Shown one piece after another: positions 18,316 through 26,600 of a stretch of DNA of 64,000 bases. The notes under the pieces are model-generated. The model saw only the letters and a list, made by a program, of their open reading frames with translations. It was not told where the DNA came from and made no database searches. A program made the translations under genes and the position numbers. How positions within the stretch are numbered: the first letter of the stretch is position 1; each line of letters begins with the position of its first letter. This DNA comes from Candidatus Aenigmatarchaeota archaeon (lineage in GTDB: Archaea; Aenigmatarchaeota; Aenigmatarchaeia; Aenigmatarchaeales; JACQIB01), in the NCBI GenBank assembly GCA_016198755.1, contig JACQIB010000004.1, positions 27,192 through 91,191 of the forward strand, given 5' to 3'.

Positions 18316-20157
18316 TTAAGCTTTCTTTGGCGGAGTCTCGTCTACTTTTGGTCCTCCTTTAAATCCTGCTTCTGTCATTGTAACAGTTTTCTGGGACTTT
18401 TTCTTCTTTAAATAAAGGAAAATGCCGGCTCCTGCAGCAACAGCAGCTGCAATTCCAACACCTACAAATACTATAACATTTCCCCCACCCTCTCCCTTTA
18501 GCTTTTCCACCTGTGACTTTGCTAAATTAAGTTTTGAGGTTGCTTTGGTTTCATCTCCAGCAGTCAATGCAGTCTCTGCTTCGTTTATAATATCCTGTAT
18601 AATTTCCACGTCTTTTCCCTGTGCTTTTAAGGTAGCTATATCAGTTTTAACAGTTTCTATATCATTGCTCAAAGAGCTTACAGCAGTTGTACGTGTTGCC
18701 CCTGTGGTTGTTGTCTGCTTTGTAGTGCTTGTTGCAGTAGTTGTTATGTTCATTGATGAAAAATCCACTTCCCCGCCTCCGGAGAATGAACCATCACTGT
18801 CTATATCTACACATGCATAGAAGGCTTTTAATCCCTTAACAAACGGGGCTTTGAATGTAACATCTCCATTTCCCTCCCTTAATCCCAGCTCTTCATCTGA
18901 GCAGGAGTTTGCCCGTATATAAACGCTCTTTGATTCACACCCATTCAATCCGGATATTTCTGCTGTAACAGTTGAGCCTGTTTTTGCACTTTCAGGTAAG
19001 GTTAATTTAACAAATCCTGTGCACGTTCCACCAGTTGTTCCACCAGTCGTACCAGTAACAGCAAAAAAACTAAGTCCTGGGGAAACCGCAGAATATTCAA
19101 CAGAATCCGTGCCTTCTGTACCCTTTTTAGCAGCCGTTTTATTCCATGCTGTTCCTGTCCAGCGCTGTAAAAATATCTTTCCAGAATCCACGCTATTCTC
19201 GCTTATCCAGCTGCTGTTTATCTGCAGTTCTATTGTAGCATTTTTAATATTCGCATCAGAAATGCCATCAAGCACAAACTCATAGAACTGGTATATTATA
19301 CCATCCGGATTTACTGAAACTTCTGTTGGTTTTCCTATAAGCTTTCTTATAGTCAGCTTCCCGCTCGGTATATCAACAGCAGGGAAAATGCTTACTTTCT
19401 TTATTCCGTGTTTTGAAAAATTTGTAAATGTAAGAGGAAGCAGCCTCCCTTCTATTGCCGTTGAAATTGTTTTATCTTCCTTTTCTGTGAATGTGGGCCT
19501 TTTAATTAGTGTAAAATTCTGCTCTGCGCATGTTGTTCCAGCTCCGTTTATGTCCTTTGCTATAACCCTCCATTTTATTTTTGTACCAGCTGTTGCACTG
19601 CTGTCAGACCATGTATAACTCGAAAACTTCAGCGTTGGAGATCCGGTAATAGTTATTTTCTGCAAATCTTTCCAGGGGGCAGCTGTTGTACCGCCAAAAT
19701 CAGTCTGAAACAAAGCTTCAGCCAACCCACTGTTATCACTCATGTTTACCAGAAACTCAACATCATCCCCTTCAAATGGAGCAGATGGAGTTGCTTTAAA
19801 GTTTAAACATACGGGAGGTGTATTTGATCCAGATTGAGTTGTACTGGTTGCAGCAGCAGAACATGTGCTTGAACCACTGTTCCAGATGCAGCTCGCTCCT
19901 GTACAGGCAGCGCTTGCAGAACAGGCTGCGCAGTTGCTTGCTGAACAGGTTGCGCTGGTTGTACTTGATGCGCCAGATAAAGTTGACTGTGAAATTCCTC
20001 CACCACCAAATCCGCTACCTGGGTCATAATAACCTCCTCCAATAGGCATTCCGGTTATCGAGCTGGAAGCAACCATGCCTATATAATATAAAATAGATAC
20101 TGCAAATATAACAAAAACTAACGGTGGAAGTTCCCGTTTATCAGCCCTCCTTTTCAT
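18316..20157 (-). CDS. Surface protein with PGF-pre-PGF-like domain and membrane anchor
   Basis: A 613-residue protein. A membrane helix (about 12-33) is followed by a Gly-rich stretch and a Cys/Ala/Ser-rich segment (about 70-105, seven Cys). An Ig-like domain (about 115-215, 'IKWRVIAKDINGA') and a domain at about 225-370 follow. The latter has 'YQFYEFVLDG...NATIELQINSSWI', 'LQRWTGTAWN' and 'VSPGLSFFAVTG', matching the pattern of the archaeal PGF-pre-PGF domain found before surface-anchoring signals. A further beta domain, a Thr-rich linker, a helical Ala/Glu/Lys segment and a C-terminal membrane helix with a Lys-rich tail end it. No PGF-CTERM triplet is present. ATG 20157 is used; the in-frame TTG at 20172 lies too close to the TATA box. 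Confidence 0.75.
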   Translation of the reverse strand: MKRRADKRELPPLVFVIFAVSILYYIGMVASSSITGMPIGGGYYDPGSGFGGGGISQSTLSGASSTTSATCSASNCAACSASAACTGASCIWNSGSSTCSAAATSTTQSGSNTPPVCLNFKATPSAPFEGDDVEFLVNMSDNSGLAEALFQTDFGGTTAAPWKDLQKITITGSPTLKFSSYTWSDSSATAGTKIKWRVIAKDINGAGTTCAEQNFTLIKRPTFTEKEDKTISTAIEGRLLPLTFTNFSKHGIKKVSIFPAVDIPSGKLTIRKLIGKPTEVSVNPDGIIYQFYEFVLDGISDANIKNATIELQINSSWISENSVDSGKIFLQRWTGTAWNKTAAKKGTEGTDSVEYSAVSPGLSFFAVTGTTGGTTGGTCTGFVKLTLPESAKTGSTVTAEISGLNGCESKSVYIRANSCSDEELGLREGNGDVTFKAPFVKGLKAFYACVDIDSDGSFSGGGEVDFSSMNITTTATSTTKQTTTTGATRTTAVSSLSNDIETVKTDIATLKAQGKDVEIIQDIINEAETALTAGDETKATSKLNLAKSQVEKLKGEGGGNVIVFVGVGIAAAVAAGAGIFLYLKKKKSQKTVTMTEAGFKGGPKVDETPPKKA

Positions 20158-20178
20158 AGGGTAAAATAGCAAATCCAG

Positions 20179-20217
20179 CTATTTATAATCCTTCCTTGCG
20201 AGCAGCTCCCTTTAAAT
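20179..20217. promoter_or_regulatory. Divergent promoter region
   Basis: Two TATA-like elements face opposite ways in the 90-base gap between divergent genes. The minus-strand ATTATAAAT at 20181-20189 is 28 bases before ATG 20157. The plus-strand CTTTAAAT at 20210-20217 is about 34 bases before ATG 20248. The GC-rich stretch between TATA and ATG on the plus side carries no visible ribosome binding site. Confidence 0.5.
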
Positions 20218-20247
20218 CTGGGCGCGCGAATACATTCCTCGGTAAAA

Positions 20248-20505
20248 ATGAAGCATGAGAACACAGCTTTCCTGTTTTACATTGTTCTGGGTATTATAGT
20301 TGGTTCTGTAAGCCTCTACCTTCCCAGTCCTTTAATTTCCCTTGCTTTGGCAGTTATAATGTTTTTTGCTGGAGGTTTCTTATTATCAAAAATAACAAAA
20401 GAAAAGAAGGAACTTCGCTGGCTTATAACAAATGGCGGCTGGCTCTATTTCTTTGTCTGGCTTTTGATATGGATACTTTTGTTCAACCTTTTCCCACATC
20501 CTTAA
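20248..20505 (+). CDS. Small three-helix membrane protein, unknown function
   Basis: An 85-residue very hydrophobic protein with membrane segments at about 7-25, 28-46 and 62-81. It has a basic loop 'KITKEKKELRW' and the C-terminus LFPHP. I do not recognise a family. It ends 26 bases before aspS on the same strand and probably shares its transcript. Confidence 0.65.
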   Translation: MKHENTAFLFYIVLGIIVGSVSLYLPSPLISLALAVIMFFAGGFLLSKITKEKKELRWLITNGGWLYFFVWLLIWILLFNLFPHP

Positions 20506-20531
20506 TAAACCAGTAGGGAGGAAGAATAATT

Positions 20532-21869
20532 ATGGAAGAACTTGGTGAATGGAGCAGAACACATTATTCAGCAGAGCTTTCCCCTTCTTTAGAGGGGAAA
20601 GAAGTAATTTTAGCTGGCTGGGTTAGGGAACTCAGGGATATGGGAAAGCTGAAGTTTGTGCTTTTAGCTGACAGGGAAGGCTCAATACAGATAACAGTAA
20701 AGCAGGGTGAAACAAAGCCTGCTGTTCTGAAGAAGTTTGAAAAGCTTGGGAAGGAGTTTGTTGTTGCAGTTAAAGGAACAGTTAAGGCAAACAAAGCAGC
20801 TCCCAGTGGGCTGGAAATAATTCCAATAGAGCTCAAAATACTGAATGAGTCAGAATCTCCTCTCCCATTAGAGCCGCGCTCAAAAGTTGTAGCTGACCTT
20901 CCAACTAGGTTGGATGCTCGTTTTTTGGATTTAAGAAAGCCTGAAATTGGGGCAATTTTTAAGGTAAAAGATATGGTTACAACAGCTGTGCGCAATTATT
21001 TAGAATCCAACAGCTTTATTGAGATCCATACACCGAAAATTATTGGTGAAGCATCAGAAGGAGGTTCTGAAGTGTTTTCAGTTACCTACTTTAACCGCGA
21101 GGCTTTTCTCGCTCAAAGTCCGCAGTTTTACAAGCAGATAATGATGGCTTCAGGCTTTGACAAGGTTTATGAAATAGCGCCTGCTTTTCGTGCAGAAAAA
21201 TCCCATTCCACCCGCCACGTAACAGAGATAATAATGTTGGATATGGAAATGGCTTTTATACACGGTATAGAGGATGTTCTTTCAGTTCTGGAGAATTTAA
21301 TGAGAGCTGTTGTTTCCCACGTTTCAGAACAGGGGAAGGAAGAGATAAAAGCTCTCGGAAAATCCCTCTCCCTCCCCAGCATACCCTTTCCCAGAATAAC
21401 AATGGAAGAAGCGAAAGCTTTGCTTAAGAAAGAGCGCGGAATGAAGTTTTCCCCTGAAGATGAACTGGACAGTGCAGGTGAAAAAGCTCTGGGGGAGCTG
21501 ATAAAACAAAAACAGGGGCATGATTTTGTTTTCCTTACAGAATTTCCATGGTCCCAGGCAAAGTTCTACCACATGAGGAATGAAAAAAATCCAAAGGTTA
21601 CTGTGCGCGCAGACTTGCTGTTTAAGGGGCTTGAAATAGCAACAATAGCCCAGCGCGAGCACCGCTACCCAATTCTAATGAAGCAGGCAAAAGAAATGAA
21701 AGTAACCCCTGAAAAAATACAATTCTATATTGATGCTTTCAGGTTTGGAATGCCCCCGCACGGTGGCTGCGGAGTTGGAGTAGACCGCATTGTTCAACAA
21801 CTGTTAGACCTGCCAAATGTGCAGGAGGCTATACTGTTCCCCCGCACTCCCGAAAGGCTCAAACCTTGA
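20532..21869 (+). CDS. aspS: Aspartyl-tRNA synthetase (archaeal type)
   Basis: A 445-residue class II synthetase of normal archaeal length. An N-terminal OB-fold anticodon-binding domain (about 20-105, 'VILAGWVRELRDMGKLKFVLL') precedes the catalytic domain. 'RFLDLRKPEI' opens it, motif 2 is 'FRAEKSHSTRHVTE' (about 222-235), and motif 3 is 'GGCGVGVDRIVQQ' (about 412-424). It charges tRNA-Asp; whether it also mischarges tRNA-Asn cannot be decided here. A GGGAGG ribosome binding site at 20516-20521 supports the start. Its last codons (PERLKP-stop) are duplicated 580 bases downstream, beyond the toxin-antitoxin pair. Confidence 0.95.
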   Translation: MEELGEWSRTHYSAELSPSLEGKEVILAGWVRELRDMGKLKFVLLADREGSIQITVKQGETKPAVLKKFEKLGKEFVVAVKGTVKANKAAPSGLEIIPIELKILNESESPLPLEPRSKVVADLPTRLDARFLDLRKPEIGAIFKVKDMVTTAVRNYLESNSFIEIHTPKIIGEASEGGSEVFSVTYFNREAFLAQSPQFYKQIMMASGFDKVYEIAPAFRAEKSHSTRHVTEIIMLDMEMAFIHGIEDVLSVLENLMRAVVSHVSEQGKEEIKALGKSLSLPSIPFPRITMEEAKALLKKERGMKFSPEDELDSAGEKALGELIKQKQGHDFVFLTEFPWSQAKFYHMRNEKNPKVTVRADLLFKGLEIATIAQREHRYPILMKQAKEMKVTPEKIQFYIDAFRFGMPPHGGCGVGVDRIVQQLLDLPNVQEAILFPRTPERLKP

Positions 21870-21882
21870 TATAGTAGATTTA

Positions 21883-21900
21883 TATACTATCGTATACTAT
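21883..21900 (+). promoter_or_regulatory. Tandem TATACTAT repeats: probable antitoxin operator
   Basis: TATACTAT occurs at 21883-21890 and again at 21893-21900, exactly one helical turn apart and just before the antitoxin ATG at 21909. Ribbon-helix-helix antitoxins usually bind tandem sites at this spacing to repress their own operon. The sequence can also serve as the TATA element. Confidence 0.45.
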
Positions 21901-21908
21901 AGTAAACT

Positions 21909-22157
21909 ATGGTAAACATAAAAGAAACAACAATTAAATTGCGCCACGATACAAAGTTACAGTTAGATAAATTTAGGGAATATAGAAGCGAGAGCTATGA
22001 TGAAGTGGTTAAAAAAATATTATATATAGCAAAAACCAGCAGGACAGAACCAGAACTTAGCAAAGAAACCATGGAAGCCATAGAAAGAGCAAGAAAGAGA
22101 ATCAAAGATGGCAAGTTTATAACAGAGGCTGAGGCAAAAAAGAGATTAGGATTGTAA
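21909..22157 (+). CDS. Ribbon-helix-helix antitoxin
   Basis: An 82-residue protein. The N-terminus 'IKETTIKLRHDTKLQLDKF' followed by 'SYDEVVKKIL' has the strand-helix-helix pattern of RHH DNA-binding antitoxins. The charged C-terminal helix ('AIERARKRIKDGKFITEAEAKKRLGL') is the expected toxin-binding tail. Its TAA overlaps the ATG of the next gene by one base, typical of a co-translated toxin-antitoxin pair. Confidence 0.8.
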   Translation: MVNIKETTIKLRHDTKLQLDKFREYRSESYDEVVKKILYIAKTSRTEPELSKETMEAIERARKRIKDGKFITEAEAKKRLGL

Positions 22158-22432
22158 TGTACGAAATTGCCATAGACAAAGAAGCAATGAAATTTTTAGA
22201 ACGCCTCCCCAGACCTGTAAGAGAGCGCATTTTTAAGAAAATAACTGCTGCAAAATTGAATCCCATGCATTTCTTCGAGAATCTGGAAGGAACTAAAGAG
22301 CGCAAGTTAAGAATAGGTGACTATAGGGTAATTGCAAATGTAAATGATGCCACAAAAAGGATAGAAATACTTTACATTGGTCATAGGAAAAATGTGTATA
22401 AAAGAGCATCTCAGTTACTACACGCTTCCTGA
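22157..22432 (+). CDS. RelE/ParE-family toxin
   Basis: A 91-residue protein. 'YEIAIDKEAMKFLERLPRPVRERIFKKI' is the N-terminal strand-helix of the RelE/ParE fold. The core is 'ERKLRIGDYRVIANVND', and 'IEILYIGHRKNVYKR' supplies the C-terminal His, Arg and Tyr used by RelE-type mRNA interferases. It is likely a ribosome-dependent RNase neutralised by the upstream RHH protein; ParE-like gyrase inhibition is the alternative. The gene pair sits between aspS and a duplicate of the aspS 3' end. Confidence 0.85.
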   Translation: MYEIAIDKEAMKFLERLPRPVRERIFKKITAAKLNPMHFFENLEGTKERKLRIGDYRVIANVNDATKRIEILYIGHRKNVYKRASQLLHAS

Positions 22433-22448
22433 AAGGCTCAAGCCCTGA
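22428..22448 (+). repeat. Duplicated 3' end of aspS (PERLKP-stop)
   Basis: The 21 bases here match 21849-21869, the end of aspS, at 18 positions. Both encode Pro-Glu-Arg-Leu-Lys-Pro-stop, and the three mismatches are all synonymous third-base changes. Here it overlaps the end of the toxin gene in another frame. Similar GATTTATAT sequence follows both copies. It looks like the displaced aspS end left after the toxin-antitoxin pair inserted. Confidence 0.7.
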
Positions 22449-22478
22449 TTTATATTCTACCCCACAGCTATTTTTCTA

Positions 22479-23603
22479 ATGCCCCGCAGAAAAACCCGCA
22501 GGAAAGCCTCAGCCAAGAAAACAGTTCCAAAAATAAACTCTTTTGTTTCCAACCTATCATTCCTTTACAGGAACGCAAAAAAGGAAATCTGGCTTATGTC
22601 AGTCTTGTTTATTATTGGTATGGTTCTGCCCCTCTTTCTTCCAGTAGAGCAGAAAGCAGAGGCCCTCTCAAGTTTTTCAGATAAAAAAGAAATATTTTCC
22701 TTTTTTCCAGATAAACTCTTATTATTCTTTCTCCCAGCCATCTTGTTCCTGAACAACAGTTACGTTTCTGTACTATCCTTTATTTTCGGCTTCCTCTCCC
22801 CCTATCTAATATTTAACAATGGTTTTATTGTTGGTTCATTGTTCGATGCCTTGAGCAAAACAGCTCCTGCCTTTCCCAACATCTACCTCCTTCCAATTGT
22901 TTCAGTCCTTCCCCACGCATGGTTAGAGATACCAGCGTTTATTTTGGCAGCAGCTTATGGGCTGCGCACATGGGAAAAAATAGCCTTTTCCAGCAGAATA
23001 GAGCCAAAATTAAGTAGGTTAAAATTCTTTTTCAAGTACATAGAACCTTTATTCAAAGCTGTTGTGCCAATGCTAATAGCTGCAGCCTTAATTGAAACCT
23101 ATGTTTCCGGAGTGCTCGGTGCAGTTATTCCAATAATTCCTGAACATAATCCAGGTAATCTAACAAACCTCCTGCTCACGCAGCAGGACCTTGCAAGCGC
23201 AGGTTTTAATCTAAACAAAACCCAGCTCCCCTCAATTTTCAGTGATGTTACATCAATGTACAGTAAAAGCTTTCCAGAAGCCCTGAAAATAGAATCGCGC
23301 AGCCAGCGCGACTCAAATTATTTTTCCAATAAAAACACAACTCTTCTTATAACTGTTGTTAAAACAGACGAAGCTGAAAAGCTGGTGCAGCTGCGCAGGG
23401 AAATAGCATTATTCAAGCTCAGCTTCTACAAGAACCATACTCTCGAGGACTTCGAAACCTATAGTTTGGCAAAAACAGACAAAAAGTTATATTATTTTTC
23501 CTTTACAACCAAGAACGATTATGCAGTTTTAATAACACTCTGGTCCACAGCTCCGCAGGACTTTCAGAAAATAATCGAGTTGCAGAGGGGAAAGCTTACC
23601 TAG
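22479..23603 (+). CDS. SpoIIM/DUF95-like membrane protein
   Basis: A 374-residue integral membrane protein with a very basic N-terminus (MPRRKTRRKASAKK). Hydrophobic helices lie at about 40-56, 84-98, 100-125, 132-165 and 195-215. The segment 'NGFIVGSLFDAL...VLPHAWLEIPAFILAAAYGLR' carries the N-G, PH and E-x-PA pattern of the stage II sporulation protein M family, which is common in archaea with unknown role. A soluble C-terminal domain (about 240-374) is specific to this protein. It converges with the 1606-residue protein gene across 18 bases. Confidence 0.75.
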   Translation: MPRRKTRRKASAKKTVPKINSFVSNLSFLYRNAKKEIWLMSVLFIIGMVLPLFLPVEQKAEALSSFSDKKEIFSFFPDKLLLFFLPAILFLNNSYVSVLSFIFGFLSPYLIFNNGFIVGSLFDALSKTAPAFPNIYLLPIVSVLPHAWLEIPAFILAAAYGLRTWEKIAFSSRIEPKLSRLKFFFKYIEPLFKAVVPMLIAAALIETYVSGVLGAVIPIIPEHNPGNLTNLLLTQQDLASAGFNLNKTQLPSIFSDVTSMYSKSFPEALKIESRSQRDSNYFSNKNTTLLITVVKTDEAEKLVQLRREIALFKLSFYKNHTLEDFETYSLAKTDKKLYYFSFTTKNDYAVLITLWSTAPQDFQKIIELQRGKLT

Positions 23604-23621
23604 GCAATATTAAGGCGGAAA

Positions 23622-26600
23622 TTACTTTGAATTCCCCTCATTGTACAAATCATTTCTAACCAGCTCTTCTACAGCTATAGCAGCAGGGAACAATACACCT
23701 TTTTTCATAAATTCTTCATATTTCTTCTCCACAGACAGTGCAGCGTCCAGAAAATCCTTATCTCCTGTAACTACCGCCTGCTCCCTCAGTTGTTTAACCA
23801 AAAACCTGTAAAAATCATAAGAATCCTTCCCAATATTATTTGCATACCTGTTATGTACAAAGTCTATGGCACCCAGGTTATTTTTAGCTGCAAAAATATC
23901 TGCAGTTACCTCATCCAGTGCCCCAACATCATCTACAATTTTATTCATTATCCAGTTCCTTACTTTTTCGGATTTTATATTGAAATAATATATCCAGAAA
24001 TTTTCGCTTTCAAGAGCAGCCTTATGCCCAATTTCATGCTTGGCAACAAACCTCGGTACACTTTCTCCAAGCCAATCCTTTACATCACTTTTTAACTCGC
24101 TTATAGGCTTAGTATAAAAGCTGATTTTTTCTGCACTGTTCCCAAACCACCATGTAGTTTGTATTCCACCGACATTCTTTTTATAATCGGACGCCATAGT
24201 CCTCCCATAAATTGTCGTATCCAAAAAGTGTCCCGAACTCTCAGAAAACTCATATTTTGTGCCTTTCTTTAAGTCAGGCAACTCTGCTTCAATTTCTCCA
24301 ACATTCTTTATCATTGCCAATTTTATCCCAGATCCAACAGTTTTTGCACTACTACCCGACAACTCTATAATACCTCCCCCAGTTTTCACAATAACTATCT
24401 TGTCTATACCTTCCCATTCTGGCATATCCAACTTGTTTGCCAAATCAGATGCCATATTTTCTATGTCTTCCGAACTTATATGAGAGTCCTCTCCAACTTC
24501 TATTAAAACTGTCTTTGTTTTTCCCTCATAGCGTTTTAGCTGCTGCGCCTTTACGCTTATTCTTTTATAGATGGCATCTGCAACATTTTCTTTGCCAGAA
24601 TCCCTACCAATTCTCGAGTGCTCCACAATCTCATCACCCACTTCAAAATCAGGCCCAGATTTATTTTTCTCGCTTAATATTATCTTTTCCGGGTCTGTTA
24701 TTGGTTGCTTTTTATTCGCTATATATCTAGCAAACGCTTCCCTACCCTCTCCATTCTGATTTTTCTCTACAGTCAATATTTTTTTCATTACCTTTGCTGC
24801 ACCTTCTGCCTCTTTCTCTGTTAATTTTCTTCCCACATTAACTTCAATTTCCTTTACCAGTCTTCCAACATCATCCCCATATTTTTCTATTATAGTGGCA
24901 ATAGTTTTCTCGTTCTTTAGAGTATTAAAAAAAAGTTTTATGGCTTCCGGTAGGTTTTTTATACCTCCCAATGATTTCAAAATCTCCCCCCCAAAGAACA
25001 ACTGTACAATATCCCCGACAAATCTGCCCTTGTTTTCTGCAGATGAGCTGTAATACTCTGCCATACCCTTGCTTAATTCTTTCAATCCTTCCAAAACTTC
25101 AATTGGATGTCCTAATACCCATAGGCCAGCCTTTCCAACAGACACCAAAACACTTGCAATATCTCCTATAGGATCCTGCGAGTTTTTCAGCCAATTTGAA
25201 AGATATGCTGGAAAGTCTGAAATAACGAATTTTCCAGCCAAAACAAGGCTCTTAAAAGAATCGAAAAAGGATTTGAGGAATCCTCCGAGAAATTCAAGCC
25301 CATCTTTTATGAGCTGTGTGGCTCTATCATAGTAAACCATATAAGTAGAATATTCCACAGGCTTTAACCTCTCCTCCTCTGATTGATTCAGAAAATCGTT
25401 CCATTCCAAAGCTATTGTTTCCATGCTTACGCCTTCCTCAATCATCCTTAGCACTTCATCTTTCGTTTCCCCATAAAGATCTTCCTTTGCCTTTTTAGAA
25501 AAATAGTTCCTGTTCCACTCATCCTGCAGCCTAAGCTCCTCCTTCCACTTCTTAGCTATATAGTCCTTTTTGCTCTCCCTTAGATTTTTATAATATGCTT
25601 TTGTTTCTGTGAAAAGTTTGCTGTCTTTCCCAATCCTGCTGCTTATGCCAGACTTTTTTGGCTGGGAATCCCACTCCACCATCTCCCCGTCTGGAGGCAA
25701 TACAGCTTCCTCCTCTTGTTCAGGCGTCCATATTTTGGGAAGTTCTGGCGGGTTTCCAAAATCGATATGTCTGTTTTCTGCCCTCTTTGTTTGAACCGGC
25801 AGAATAAAATCCACTAGTTTTCCTACCGGAGTTATTGTAACATTCTTTTCCGGACTTTTTACTTCAGGCAAGACTGTGCTTAAAACTTCTGTTACGCGTT
25901 CAATAGGGGACTTGACAAGCTCAACAGCAGGTTTTATTGCGCGGAAAATAGGCGTTGCCATATCTTTAACAGTTTCAATAACTCCAGAAACCGCTTTTTT
26001 AACTGGTTTCAAAAGATCTGAAAAAAAGCCCTTAAAATCATCTATAACAGGCTTTACAGTTTCAATTGCTTTAGACACAAAATCATTAGCAGTATGCAAA
26101 ATGCCAGTGAAAACATCCTTAACGCTGTTAACTATATTTGGGATAATGGGAATTGTTTTTTGTATATCGTTTACAACAGCTTCAAAATTGCTGACGATAT
26201 TTGAAACAGGGATGCGCACAGGATCTTCTGTAATCACTGCACGTTTTCTTATATAGTTGTCCCAGGCAGCGCTTGCTTTCAACCTTTCAGCCGTTTCAGT
26301 ATCAAATCTCCTTGACCAATACCCATCTTTCTCCTGCTCTATGAAAGACAGAACTGTTTTTGCCTTGTTTTTTAGATATGCTCCGTAGGCTGTGAATCCT
26401 GATTTTATGTTTTTTATCCTCCCTTTCCCTGCAAAAATTCCTATAGCATAAGCTCCGGCTGCCACAGCAGCTGCCCCCGCAGCCAGTGGAAATACAGCTA
26501 TATCATTGTTTCCATTTGTCCCTTCATTATTAGACCCGCTGTCCTGTACAAATGGGGACACAACAGCAGCAGCCTCAGGCTCCTCTATATCAAACTCCAT

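Noticed and set aside
22425..22448. Possible small coding fragment LPERLKP after the RelE gene
   Set aside because: It has no start codon or ribosome binding site and overlaps the toxin gene end; it is better explained as a displaced aspS tail.
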